Positions 6,982-16,451 are shown, counted from the stretch's first letter. The stretch is 64,000 nucleotides of DNA from Oscillibacter sp. 1-3 (GCF_000403435.2 NZ_KE159710.1:434001-498000); one strand, 5' to 3'. Notes: generated from the letters alone by a model not told the origin. Program-made: numbers and translations.

Positions 6982-9315
6982 ATGGGAATTGAGATCACCA
7001 ACCAGCGAAAATACATCGCTGAGCTGCTCAAACAGCACGAGGAGTTTATCCTCATTGGCCTGACCGGCCGGGTGGGCTCCGGTTGCTCTGAGGCATCGGA
7101 GATTTTCGGCTCGACCTACGAAGAGCTGGAGCTGCCCCACGAGTCGGTAGGCACTGACAGTCTGGACCCGGGCGTTGAGAGGGCAAAAGGGCTTGAGAGC
7201 GACGCCAGGAGGGACAGGCGCATCCTGCTGCGGTACGCCTGCCATCACTGGCTCCGCTTCGACGTGATTCAGGTGAGGACGGTGATCGTGTCTTTCCTAC
7301 TCAGCCGGATCGAACAGTTCTGCCAGGAGGTCGTAGAGGCGCGCCCGGACCTGGGCGGTAAAAAGCATCTGCCTGCAGATTTTCAAAAAGGCCTGATTGA
7401 GAGAACATCAAAGATACTGGAAACGTTTGCTAATCATGACTATTCCTTTTCTCAGGTGGCAGTACAGTCGGCTTTGGTAGAAAACTTGCTTTGGCAGTCC
7501 GGAGAGTCTGCCAAAGCAGAAAAGCTGAAACAGTACTGCCCGTTCTGGGATGAGCTTTCACCGCAGCTGACCGGCAATGACGCGCCCATAGAGATCCCCA
7601 ATCAGGTCATGAAAAATTTCGGAGAGCTGTTCAGGGTACTGTACAGTGTTGCGGACAGGCCGGAGCACTATCAAATCAGGACCCCGCTTTTGAAAGCGGT
7701 GGACGAACTTTTGGAAATATTGTCGGCTCAAATCGCCTTCAAGTGGTGGAAAAAGCATCTGGATAGCTATACCGACAAAAAAGCAGTGCAGGAAAAGCTG
7801 TCACAAATCGGGGACTTCCTGATGAAGCGGTCGATGTCCGGCGACGCCGACATTCCGATGTTTTATGAGTATATGCTGGTACACAACATCGTGCCGGCCC
7901 TGAGCAACGCGATACACGAGGTGATCGCCCAGCGCGATTCCTCCCTGTTTACGGAGCTGTTTCAAAAATACGGGAACAGCATCCGGCGCTACGGGGACGT
8001 GAGCTTTACGGGCGGGAAGGATATTCCGGCTGGACAGGCCGACCGCATCGGCGACAACGCCTTTGCCATCCCTCGGCGGATCAACCAGTTCATCAAATCC
8101 TTCCGCCACCCCTTCGACCGCTCCTACGCAAGGCCCACCCGCATTGTGATCGATTCCATCAAAAGCGTGCTGGAGTCCACCTACCTTCGGGAGAGGTATT
8201 CCGCCTTTTACCTGTTCGCCATCTCGGCGGACGACCGCGTACGGGAACAGAGACTTATCAATAGCCACAAAAAGAAGCTGAATATTCGAGACATCCGTAT
8301 CATCGACTGGAATGAGTTCTCCAACCACGGCGCGGAAATCTACAGGGACTATAACGATGAGGCCAAGCGGAAATTGCTGGACGAGGACGAGAAAGAATTT
8401 GCGAAGATCGTGGTCGGCGAGCAGGGCGGCGGCCATATCGTGGACAGTGTACGGAAAGAGGCCTACGAGAGCGGCTTGCAGCAGTTTGTTCTGCAGGACG
8501 TGGGGTCGGCCATTCAAAACGCGGATGTGTTCATTTCCAACAACCACAACTCGACGGCCAAGAATATGGAACTGCGCTGGGAAATCGTCCGCAGCGTGAG
8601 CCTGATTATGTACCCCGGTTTGCTCCTGCCTACCCCCATAGAGCGGTGCATGCAGACCGCCTTCGTCGCGAAAGCCAACTCCGGGTGTCTCTCCCGGCAG
8701 GTGGGGGCGGTGGTCACCGACGCAGAATACAACATCCTCTCCGTGGGGTGGAATGATGTTCCCGACTGCGACATCTCCTGTGCGCGGAAGAACCTGCTGG
8801 ATATCCAAAAAGAGCTGGATATACCCGCGTATTCAAAGTATGAACTTGAAAATAAAAACTTCCGCCGGCGGCTCGGCCAGATTTTCGACCAGAACCTGGG
8901 CGATGACCGGCAACGACTGGGAGAACTGCTGTGCGGCTTGCCATGGAGCTACTGCTTTAAGGACATCCACCGGGACGATCGGCAGCCCATGCGCTCCCGC
9001 GCTATGCACGGTGAGGAGAAGGCCCTGACGAAGGTGCCGGAACAGGTGCCAGGCGGCTGCCTGTTTACCACGTCAAGCCCTTGCGAGATGTGTTCCAAAA
9101 ATGCGAAAAACCACCACATCCAGAAAATTTACTATATCGAGCAGTATCCCGGCATCTCCGCAGAGCAGTATAGCGAGTCAGGCTATACCTGCAACCGGGC
9201 CCAGCATATCCTGTTTACCGGCGCGGTCGGGCGGGCATATATCCAGATGTATACCCCGATTATGCCCCATAAGGACGCTTTGAAGTTTATGGGCATTAAC
9301 TATAAATTGGACTGA
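6982..9315 (+). CDS. Anti-phage dCTP/dCMP deaminase-like protein (DCD/AvcD type)
   Basis: This 777-residue protein has an N-terminal P-loop NTPase/kinase-like module beginning GLTGRVGSGCS (26-36), where the Walker A lysine position is Cys35. A long helical middle follows. A C-terminal cytidine/deoxycytidylate deaminase domain starts near residue 550. The zinc and catalytic residues are visible: His676-Gly-Glu678 and Pro-Cys701-Glu-Met-Cys704. This order matches the AvcD/DCD defence proteins, which destroy dCTP on phage infection. Here the HAE motif is HGE, keeping the catalytic Glu. GGAGGTG lies just before the ATG, and a strong terminator follows at 9388-9423. Function in phage defence is inferred from family and from the accessory neighbourhood. 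Confidence 0.8.
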   Translation: MGIEITNQRKYIAELLKQHEEFILIGLTGRVGSGCSEASEIFGSTYEELELPHESVGTDSLDPGVERAKGLESDARRDRRILLRYACHHWLRFDVIQVRTVIVSFLLSRIEQFCQEVVEARPDLGGKKHLPADFQKGLIERTSKILETFANHDYSFSQVAVQSALVENLLWQSGESAKAEKLKQYCPFWDELSPQLTGNDAPIEIPNQVMKNFGELFRVLYSVADRPEHYQIRTPLLKAVDELLEILSAQIAFKWWKKHLDSYTDKKAVQEKLSQIGDFLMKRSMSGDADIPMFYEYMLVHNIVPALSNAIHEVIAQRDSSLFTELFQKYGNSIRRYGDVSFTGGKDIPAGQADRIGDNAFAIPRRINQFIKSFRHPFDRSYARPTRIVIDSIKSVLESTYLRERYSAFYLFAISADDRVREQRLINSHKKKLNIRDIRIIDWNEFSNHGAEIYRDYNDEAKRKLLDEDEKEFAKIVVGEQGGGHIVDSVRKEAYESGLQQFVLQDVGSAIQNADVFISNNHNSTAKNMELRWEIVRSVSLIMYPGLLLPTPIERCMQTAFVAKANSGCLSRQVGAVVTDAEYNILSVGWNDVPDCDISCARKNLLDIQKELDIPAYSKYELENKNFRRRLGQIFDQNLGDDRQRLGELLCGLPWSYCFKDIHRDDRQPMRSRAMHGEEKALTKVPEQVPGGCLFTTSSPCEMCSKNAKNHHIQKIYYIEQYPGISAEQYSESGYTCNRAQHILFTGAVGRAYIQMYTPIMPHKDALKFMGINYKLD

Positions 9316-9387
9316 TGAGAAAATCGCTATGACAATTAGGCATAGTGAGAAGCAGGGCCCGGGCAGTTTGCCTGGGTCCTATCTGTT

Positions 9388-9423
9388 CAGGCCCTTCCAC
9401 CTCTCGGAAGGGCCTGATTTTTT
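9388..9423 (+). terminator. Rho-independent terminator after the deaminase
   Basis: Arms CAGGCCCTTCC (9388-9398) and GGAAGGGCCTG (9406-9416) pair perfectly and are followed by ATTTTTT. It closes the two-gene transcript beginning at 6040. Confidence 0.85.
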
Positions 9424-9629
9424 AAAGATTGCCAAGCCAACCGAACACTTTTTTGAAAAATTTTTGTAGACGACATTTTGCGTTGTGTACGAAGCGTTCG
9501 GGCGGGGGTTGGACAGGTTTGGACACACTAAACCAGACCAGTGGGTAGGAGCCTGTTGGTCTAGTTGTGTTTATGGGCGGTTTGGCTAGGTAGTCAGTTT
9601 GGCAAGTTCTTGCTCCAAAAGCTCCCGAG

Positions 9630-10347
9630 CGGTGGCGTAGCCGAGAATTTTCCAGGACGGATTTGTGCAGAAGAAGCCGAAGGTGAAATGGCAGTGGGAC
9701 CCGAGCGCACAGAAGCGGCGGACCATCAGCAAACCGGCCTAGTGGCCGGACCGGTATGTTCACCATGCACTTATCCAAGCCCTGCAACCGACCTTTATAC
9801 GCGGGATAAACCGCATTGCTGCGGAAGCATCCGGGGCTGGGGGACCAAGCGGGGCAAGGAGGCCGTGGAACGGTGGATGGAGAAGGACCTAAAGGGAATA
9901 AAGTACGAGTTTTCGGGAGACGTGTATCACTTCTACAACAGCTTGAAGCCGGACATGGCCCGTATTCGCCAGCGCTTCAAGGACAGGCGGGTGCTGGACC
10001 TTATCTGGAGAATCGTCAAGGCCGGCGTTCTGATTGGGGCGTATCCATCACCGTGGTTTGCCAATACCGTCCTGCAACCTCTGGACCAGCTTATCCGGCA
10101 GAGCGGGCTATGCGCCCATTATGTACGGTATATGGACAACTTGACAGCCACCGGGCTGAAAAAACTCCGTTTCATCGTGGAGGAATGGCTGAACGGACAC
10201 GGCCTGCGGCTAAAGGGAGACTGGCAGATTTTCAAAACGGTGGGCAAGGTGCCGAAGAAGCCGCTGGAGCCTCCGCGAAACGGGTACGCGCAGCCAAAGG
10301 CGAAGATGCCGGACGCCATATGGTACATAGGTCAATGTCCTCGTTGA
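9630..10347 (+). pseudogene. Reverse transcriptase remnant
   Basis: Two frames join into part of an RNA-directed DNA polymerase of the kind found in gut Firmicutes mobile elements. The first reads FVQKKPKVKWQWDPSAQKRR, then hits a TAG near 9741 in what should be a KPRYWPDR-like segment, and continues HHALIQALQPTFIRG. A shift near 9800-9810 leads to GTKRGKEAVERW, DVYHFYNSLKP (palm motif) and LIGAYPSPWFANTVLQPLD. It ends with HYVRYMDNL, equivalent to the catalytic YxDD, where the second Asp is Asn. The frame then decays into GKVPKKPLEP. The N-terminus, the C-terminus and one catalytic Asp are lost, so it is inactive. Confidence 0.7.
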
Positions 10348-10494
10348 TTTTATCCCGTCCTCTACTGAAACTGGTTTCACATCTGCTCTAGGTATGCTAT
10401 TATGATACCATAAAGTCGAATTTTTGTAAACGAGCGTTTATTATTGCTCATGGCAACAGCAAACACGATTTACATATCAGCAGGAGGGGAAAGA

Positions 10495-11622
10495 TTGCCT
10501 TTGAAGTATTCAATATCAGATAGAACTCTGACTGTTACGCGATACCATTCTGGAGAAAAAGTAACCGATTTGTGTGCCGAACTAAATATCTCTAAAAGTA
10601 CGCTCTACAACTGGATCAAGCAATATAATATAACATCTGTAAAGACCAACAGTCCACCCATCACAGCAAGAACTGTGTATTTGCTGGAAAAGCGAATCAA
10701 AAAACTGGAATCAGAACTGGAAATATGGAAACGTTGCGGCTGTACGTTGGATTCACCACTGCATGAAAAGTTAGCTGCTATTGAAAAACTCGTTCCTGAG
10801 TTTGGTGTCCATGCACCATGCAGAGTACTCGGAGTTCTTCGCTCTACATATTATCATCATACTTTGCGCCGGCCAGAACAGACAGTGATTGAAAAAGAAG
10901 ATGAAGTATTTCGTCCCATTATTCAGAGGATATTTGAAGAGACGCAAGGCCGGATTGGAGCAAAAAAGATTCGGGCAATTATGATGGCCCAAGGATATAC
11001 AATCAGTCCAGAGCGGATTAGCCGGCTCATGAAGGAGACGGGGCTTGTATGTATATCCACCATGAAAGGTACTCACTGCAATTTTACGCCTAAAGGGATA
11101 TATCGACATAACAGGCTTAAGCAAGACTTCCACCAAGAGCACCCCAACAAGGTTTAGGTCAGTGATATTACCATGCTGTATGTGAATTATGAGCGATATT
11201 ACCTCTGTGTCATCATCGATCTATTTTCTCGAAAGGTCATCGCCCATCAAATTGATAACAACCAAGAAGCCCCAATTGTAGAAAAAGCGTTCCTGGATGC
11301 TTATCGCAGCCGGAACGTTCCATCTGGATTATTATTCCACAGTGACCAGGGCTCACAATATACCGCTTATAGTTTTCGAAAATTACTTCGGTCTCTCAAC
11401 GTCGCACAATCCTTTTCTGCTCCTGGTTGTCCATACGATAACGCTGTGGCCGAAGCGTTCTTCCGAACAATCAAAGCCGAGGAAGTTGCCCGTCGTCAAT
11501 ATAAAACTGAGGAGGAACTAAGGGATTCTGTTGCTGAGTACATTGATTTTTTCAACAACCGCAGACCGCATCAAAAGTTTGGTTACCGAACTCCAAGCCA
11601 AGTAGAAAGCGATTATTACTAG
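10495..11622 (+). pseudogene. IS3-family transposase with an in-frame amber codon
   Basis: One frame runs through a full IS3-like transposase apart from TAG at 11155-11157, where relatives have Trp (HPNKV-stop-VSDITM). It contains an N-terminal helix-turn-helix (LCAELNISKSTLYNWIKQY), a leucine-rich linker, an HTH_21 segment and the rve integrase domain. The DDE residues sit in VSDITM, LLFHSDQGSQYTA and NAVAEAFFRTIKAEE. orfA and orfB are fused without the usual -1 frameshift. The start is taken as TTG at 10495 because AGGAGGGG ends six bases before it. Base composition is lower in GC than around it. I cannot define the terminal inverted repeats. A Trp-to-amber change makes it inactive unless suppressed. 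Confidence 0.8.
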
Positions 11623-11637
11623 GCATAAAATCAGCGA

Positions 11638-11678
11638 GGGTATTTTGGACTTTCCAAAAAAGATTGTCCAAAATACCC
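11638..11678. repeat. 13-bp inverted repeat after the IS3 relic
   Basis: GGGTATTTTGGAC (11638-11650) pairs perfectly with GTCCAAAATACCC (11666-11678). It begins 15 bases after the transposase stop. It could be a transcription stop for the element or the mark of its right end; no T-run follows. Confidence 0.45.
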
Positions 11679-11787
11679 CCGCCAATTCAATTCGAACCCC
11701 CAGCCTTCTGGTCCGCAGCTTGTCTGGGAGATGGTGACAGCTCTTTTCAGCCTTGTTTGGCACTGTTTGTTTAGCTGATAGAGCGTC

Positions 11788-13035
11788 TTATCTACCATCC
11801 GCTCCGTTGGTTCCACAGGGATATTTCCTGTTCTGGGTCAGGTTCTGGGTCAGAGCTTTTCTAAAAGTATCATGTTCTGCCGGTATGTGTGCGGCCTTAA
11901 CTTTTTGCAGTAAGGAAGAAGACATTAATAAATCTGCACCAGTAAATGCCAATGCTTTTGCTGTGATGAGTCCCTGGGTATATGCATAGTCTGAATTTAC
12001 CTGCCTGGCAAATTCTCTTGTGTGAAGATCTGCGTGTGATGTGCCACATACATTAAAATAAGGATGGATAGCAGGACATATGTGGCTTACGTCGCCCATA
12101 TCGAGAGAAAAGGGCTGTGTCATTGCTGGGGCGATTTCAAAACAGTTTAGAGCGTGAAGATTTTTTGTGAAGCAGTCAGAAAGAATTTGATTTGTAACCA
12201 TTTCTTTATAAGGCGTTTCAAAATGTGAGATTTTTACAGTTGTCCCAGTTGAATCAGCCGAGTGTTTTGCGTAAGCTGCGACTTTTTCATGGAGTTCGTC
12301 TAGTTTAGCGCTTGTGGAAGCGCGCAGGTGGAAATCTCCGCAGGCATAATCTGGGATAAGATTAGCAACAGCGCCTCCCTGAGATATAATTCCATTGAGT
12401 TTTATGTCAGGCGGCAGTTGCCGCTGTAAGTTGATACACTCATGAAAAAAGAGAACAAGACCTTCCAGAGCGTTGCGTCCCTGTGATGGGTATTCGACCG
12501 CATGGGCCTCTTTTCCAAAAAACTCAAATCGCAGCGGTTCCAACGCAAGAGAACTCCCACTTTCGCAAAAGCAATCATATGGATGGGCTAGCATCGCCGC
12601 GTCAACATTCCGAAAAGCACCCTTTTTGACGAACTCTACCTTTGCACCGCTGCTTTCTTCCGCTGGACAGCCCAGTACTACCACACGACCGCCAGTTTTA
12701 TGAATCACTGATGTGAGCGCGATAGCGGCAACAGTGCTGACCGCGCCTAACAGATCGTGACCACACCCATGTCCAATATTTGGGAGGGCATCGTATTCAG
12801 CTAAGTAGGCGATTGTAGGTCCGGAGGATTTCCCAGCAAACACCGCCTTAAAAGCTGTATCGATTCCGGCAAAAGGGTATTCGATGTTAAAGTTATTTTG
12901 TGCCAGCAACTCCATATGGCATTTGGATGCGTAATATTCCTGACCGGATAATTCTGGATAATTGTGAATGGATTGAGCGAGTAGAATCATGTTCTCTTTG
13001 AGTTCATCTGCTCGTTTTGATATTTGGTTTTTCAT
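11788..13035 (-). CDS. M20-family amidohydrolase (AbgB-like)
   Basis: This 415-residue protein has the M20D plan: a HNYPELSGQEYYASK start typical of amidohydrolases acting on aminobenzoyl-glutamate or N-acyl amino acids, YDALPNIGHGCGHDLLG with metal-binding His/Asp, CPAEESSGAKVEF with the catalytic Glu pair, and a dimerisation domain after EAHAVEYPSQGRNALEG. The C-terminal metal His is in CGTSHADLHT. The last 25 residues (NLTQNRKYPCGTNGADGR) look unlike the family and may be read-through into neighbouring sequence. It is probably a cytoplasmic hydrolase of small amide substrates. The ribosome site is weak (AAAGTAGG). It stands alone between an IS relic and an orphan gene. Confidence 0.8.
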   Translation of the reverse strand: MKNQISKRADELKENMILLAQSIHNYPELSGQEYYASKCHMELLAQNNFNIEYPFAGIDTAFKAVFAGKSSGPTIAYLAEYDALPNIGHGCGHDLLGAVSTVAAIALTSVIHKTGGRVVVLGCPAEESSGAKVEFVKKGAFRNVDAAMLAHPYDCFCESGSSLALEPLRFEFFGKEAHAVEYPSQGRNALEGLVLFFHECINLQRQLPPDIKLNGIISQGGAVANLIPDYACGDFHLRASTSAKLDELHEKVAAYAKHSADSTGTTVKISHFETPYKEMVTNQILSDCFTKNLHALNCFEIAPAMTQPFSLDMGDVSHICPAIHPYFNVCGTSHADLHTREFARQVNSDYAYTQGLITAKALAFTGADLLMSSSLLQKVKAAHIPAEHDTFRKALTQNLTQNRKYPCGTNGADGR

Positions 13036-13101
13036 GGTTCGCGCCTACTTTCGTTGTTTTGGGGAACCGGTGGTGCTGCGCTTAAAAAAGGTTTTGTTGT
13101 T

Positions 13102-13851
13102 CTACTTCTTGGATTTTATAATTTCTTCAAAAATATTTAAAGTTTTATTATGAAGAACAGTACATAAAATCCATACACTCAATATGAAATTGAGAAAGAC
13201 AATGGTAATAGATTTAAATTCAAGGACAAGGTTTGTGCATATAAAACCAATTTGCATCAGGCGCATTATTGTTGAGTTCAAAATACTTTCCCTTGTGTCG
13301 GGCTCCTTATTGGTATGAGAAGTTTTGCTTCTTTTATCGATTTCTTTAACAATGAGATAGTTCCATACCACATACGAAATGTATATGCATAAATAAGAAT
13401 AAATAATGATTTTGATTATGTTTTGCCCTAGCTCAATGCTTGAGATTTCTGTTATTCCTGTTGAGCTTTTTTGCACCTCAATAAGGATGTATATTTGCCA
13501 AAAAAAGATAGCGAGGGTTATAATGTCTATCAATAATAATATGCTGTTGTAAAATGATTCAAAATATTTTGAGATGGAAGCGCAATTATTTATAATTTCT
13601 AGAAAGTTTAAAATAACAACAAGAATTAAAAAAACTAGTGATTGCCATGACTGTTTTCTAGCATACTCATTAAACAAACTATGATATAACAGATTTCCAA
13701 TAAATGTGGCATTCATAACAATAACAGCGAGGCATGCTGTTTGAAAAGCAGTTAAAACTAATGACGTATTTTTTGGTACTTTGTCCTGATCAGACTGTGT
13801 TGGTCTACTTTTTTCTTGCCTCCTTGCCCCATAATTATCAACACCTCCCAT
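13102..13851 (-). CDS. AT-rich orphan membrane protein
   Basis: The predicted 249 residues form about six hydrophobic segments (starting near residues 30, 68, 102, 145 and 195, with one near 215) separated by short charged loops. I recognise no family. The gene is far richer in A+T than its neighbours, which suggests recent acquisition. The annotated start at 13851 lacks a ribosome site. A strong GGGAGG lies just inside it and fits an ATG at about 13835 in another frame, and one extra A in a six-A run would join that start to this frame. So the true N-terminus may be MGQGGKKKSRP, with a homopolymer error or a real frameshift here. Confidence 0.55.
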   Translation of the reverse strand: MGGVDNYGARRQEKSRPTQSDQDKVPKNTSLVLTAFQTACLAVIVMNATFIGNLLYHSLFNEYARKQSWQSLVFLILVVILNFLEIINNCASISKYFESFYNSILLLIDIITLAIFFWQIYILIEVQKSSTGITEISSIELGQNIIKIIIYSYLCIYISYVVWNYLIVKEIDKRSKTSHTNKEPDTRESILNSTIMRLMQIGFICTNLVLEFKSITIVFLNFILSVWILCTVLHNKTLNIFEEIIKSKK

Positions 13852-14070
13852 ACAAATTTTATGATTAGATTATATGCCAAATATGAGGAGACTGTCAAAT
13901 ATTTCTGGTTTGCTATTTTGATTGAGAGAAATATTTTTTTAGATTTTGAAATTGGAAATAATAAAGATGTGCTTTATTGGCATATAAAAATGCATTTAGT
14001 CATGATATTCAAGATAAAGAAAGTGGAGGGCAGACTATAGCTGCACTCCACTTTCAAAAATCTGTTGAGG

Positions 14071-15312
14071 CTATTTTGGCGAAATGCTCTCGGCCATACG
14101 GATCATCACGTCCTTGTCCAACGGGGCCAGGAGGCGGAAGGTGATGCCGGTCTGCGGGTCTGTCCGGAGGAGGGTGTTCATCTGGGCCTCTGTTGTGGAG
14201 ATAGAGATCACCGTTTCACCGGCGGAGGCCGTTGAGGGTTCCGCGTTGGGATCAGTCCTCCAGTATTGGGCCTGAATACCCTTTATCGTTATCGTCTCTG
14301 GCGTTCCCGCAGGGGCAGCCTGGAGGCCTCTGGAGTAATACCACCTGAACTGGGTGCTGATGCGGGGCTGTCCATCAGCTTGGGTGGCTCTTTCCCACCG
14401 CTCGGTCACCATCTGGGGCGTGACCGTGGAATTACGCTTCAAAAAGCCATCCGGCATCCAACCCATTTGATACACTGGAAGTGCCTTTTCCTTGAGTTCC
14501 TTCACACTGCTGGCAATTTTCTCCAGGGTGGCCTGATCCAGATTGCTTTCAAGCCAGAAGAGATTCCCCACGCTGTCCTCCCAGACCAGATTTGCCATGT
14601 TATTGATCTGGTAGAAGTCTGCGGAGCGTCCCTGGACGGTGGCTGCCCACAGCAGGGCGGCAGTGTCCACCTCCACACCGTAGCCTGAGCCGCAGGGCTT
14701 TTCAGTGGGGCGGTAGCAGGTGAAGGACACCAGATACTTCCTGTCCTTCTCGTAGTTCCAGCCTACGGTAGAATTGGGTGTACTGATGGGGCTGACCCAG
14801 ACGCCGTTCAGCGCAAAGCCCTCGGGAAGCCAAGTGGGCTGGAATGCGGGGAGATCGGTGTACTGGGACACCTTGCTGGCCTTGGGCCAGTAGTAGTGGA
14901 TGCCGCCGTTTTTTAGCTCCCGCAGCCATTGGCGGCCAGGGACAGTCACCGCCTCGCTCCCCGCCTCATACTCCAGCGGCATCTGATTTGTCTGACCACC
15001 CAAAAGGATTGTTTTCGTGGCGGAGTCATACCCGATCTCCACCCCCAGCAGCTCGCTGACGGCCCGGATGGGCAGGTAGTTGGTCTTGCCGCCCTCGGCA
15101 TCGGTAAAGAGGATGGTACCGGGGACCATCTGCCCGTTGGCGGCGGTGATATCCTGCCCGGCGGTGATCTTCGTCTCCCCGTCCAGGGAGACGTTGGCGA
15201 AGTTATAGCTCACCTTTCCGCCGGCTGCCAGGGCGGTGGTCAGGCAGCTTACCGTCAAAAGTGTAACTGCAGCTCCGCTCAAAAACGAAACAATTTTTTT
15301 GCCGGTTTTCAT
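14071..15312 (-). CDS. Secreted stalk-domain (copper amine oxidase N-like) protein
   Basis: This 413-residue protein has a Sec signal peptide (MKTGKKIVSFLSGAAVTLL, cleavage near ALAAG). A copper-amine-oxidase-N/stalk domain at about 38-110 carries YLPIRAVSELLGVEIGYDSATKTILLGG. A long C-terminal region contains WLPEGFALNGVWVSP and MPDGFLKRN elements and probably a DUF4367-like repeat ending in LRLLAPLDKDVMIRMAESI-like sequence. GGGAAGGAA lies before the ATG. Such proteins are exported and probably cell-surface associated, but their role is unknown. A second secreted gene lies just upstream on the same strand (30-base gap), so the two may be cotranscribed. GC content is back to the chromosomal norm here. 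Confidence 0.75.
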   Translation of the reverse strand: MKTGKKIVSFLSGAAVTLLTVSCLTTALAAGGKVSYNFANVSLDGETKITAGQDITAANGQMVPGTILFTDAEGGKTNYLPIRAVSELLGVEIGYDSATKTILLGGQTNQMPLEYEAGSEAVTVPGRQWLRELKNGGIHYYWPKASKVSQYTDLPAFQPTWLPEGFALNGVWVSPISTPNSTVGWNYEKDRKYLVSFTCYRPTEKPCGSGYGVEVDTAALLWAATVQGRSADFYQINNMANLVWEDSVGNLFWLESNLDQATLEKIASSVKELKEKALPVYQMGWMPDGFLKRNSTVTPQMVTERWERATQADGQPRISTQFRWYYSRGLQAAPAGTPETITIKGIQAQYWRTDPNAEPSTASAGETVISISTTEAQMNTLLRTDPQTGITFRLLAPLDKDVMIRMAESISPK

Positions 15313-15342
15313 ACTGCCATTCCTTCCCGAACAAATGATTTG

Positions 15343-15852
15343 TTAATACTGATACGCATCAATTGTGAAATTCACGTTGTAGAGATCAGAGGGATAGACA
15401 CTCCAAGTAGCTTTAACCTCGCCCGTAAAATCAAACAACCCGTTCAGTGTAACCCTGTATGTCCTGTCAGTGTTCATAACACAATAAAAACTATCGCTGC
15501 TGTTGCCGACCCAAACATCCAGAGTCAAATCACCAGCACTTCTGTTGTCAAGGTCAAATGCCAGCGTATTCCCATATGCCTTTTTGCAGGTAGCATTGTC
15601 GCCAAACACCTCAGTTTTTGTCCAGGTTCGAGTGGGAACGAGATAATGTTTGCCTGCTCTGGCTGTATTGAGGGCCTCTGCCTCATCTACTTCATCCATT
15701 GAAATGGTAATTCCGTTGACGGTGACCGAATCGCCTGCCCTCAGACAGATAGCATTTTCCTTAGCGACCTCTTGGGGCTCAGCGGCAAAGCTGGGGACGG
15801 CCAGGGGCAGACTCATGACCAGCGTCAGCAGCAGGGCGTTCAGCTTCTTCAT
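15343..15852 (-). CDS. Small secreted protein of unknown function
   Basis: From the start at 15852 the protein has 169 residues, beginning with a textbook signal peptide (MKKLNALLLTLVMSLPLAV, cleavage after PSFA). An in-frame ATG at 15879 is possible, but it would place charged residues before the signal peptide, and the AGAGGAG site inside it better serves the later start, though at a long spacing. The mature part is mostly beta-rich with two Cys residues (about 103 and 138) that could form a disulfide, and no recognised domain. It precedes the stalk-domain gene on the same strand and may be exported with it. Confidence 0.6.
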   Translation of the reverse strand: MKKLNALLLTLVMSLPLAVPSFAAEPQEVAKENAICLRAGDSVTVNGITISMDEVDEAEALNTARAGKHYLVPTRTWTKTEVFGDNATCKKAYGNTLAFDLDNRSAGDLTLDVWVGNSSDSFYCVMNTDRTYRVTLNGLFDFTGEVKATWSVYPSDLYNVNFTIDAYQY

Positions 15853-16140
15853 CTTCTTTATTTTACAAACTCCTCTCATTTGTCATGTGGTTTTGGGTGT
15901 CGAGTTTTCTTCGCGGCGCTCCCGCTCTTCGGTGGAGCGCCTGTTTACTTCTGCATGGGACTTACCTCTTTCTCTTTTGTAGTCCGGGGCCTTGACTGCC
16001 CTCTAATATATTAAAGACAATCAAGCGCCCAAAGTGCAACATTGGAATTTTGCTTTTTTTGAAGAAATCTGATTTCTCCGGTTTGGTTCCATTGCTGCCC
16101 TCTATTACTGAAAGACACCTGCGGTTGAAAAGTGCAACAT

Positions 16141-16176
16141 AAAAAGCAAGGCCGGAGCTTTTTCTCCGGGCCTTGC
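16141..16176 (-). terminator. Terminator in the 15.9-16.4 kb gap
   Basis: Arms GCAAGGCCGGAG (16146-16157) and CTCCGGGCCTTGC (16164-16176) pair with one bulge. The minus strand then reads TTTTT. The rest of 15880-16260 shows no gene. Terminates leftward transcripts from the recombinase region. Confidence 0.65.
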
Positions 16177-16259
16177 CAAATATGATTTAATAGCTAATCT
16201 CATCAGAATATGCTTCTGCGCTTTCTACCAGATTTCCTCTGCTATCGTAATCAAGTAAA

Positions 16260-16390
16260 GATCAATCAATTACCCATTCCTTCCCTATCCTTTCCCCTAC
16301 CCCTCCCTTTGGGAAACAGGCGGCAGAACCGCCGGAAGGGAATGGAACTGAAAGAGACCGAATAGTAGCAGGGGTTATCAGGGCCGTTAT
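16260..16390 (-). repeat. Outer inverted repeat, left copy
   Basis: Read on the minus strand, this is a close relative (roughly 80-85 percent by eye) of 25168-25315 read on the plus strand. Shared landmarks in order are ATAACGGCCC, CCTGCTACTATT, TTCCATTCC, a CCGGCGG/CCGCC hairpin, GGGAGGGG, TAGGGGAAAG and AATGGGTAATT. The two copies face outward at the ends of a 9-kb segment. Confidence 0.8.
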
Positions 16391-16427
16391 TTGAACTACA
16401 CTGGACAAGGGCATAAAAAGAAATTGG

Positions 16428-16451
16428 TCTGACGGTATACCCACCGTCAGA
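16428..16451 (-). terminator. Terminator overlapping the recombinase stop
   Basis: TCTGACGG (16428-16435) pairs with CCGTCAGA (16444-16451), which includes the recombinase stop codon. The minus strand continues into TTTCTTTTT shortly after. Confidence 0.55.
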
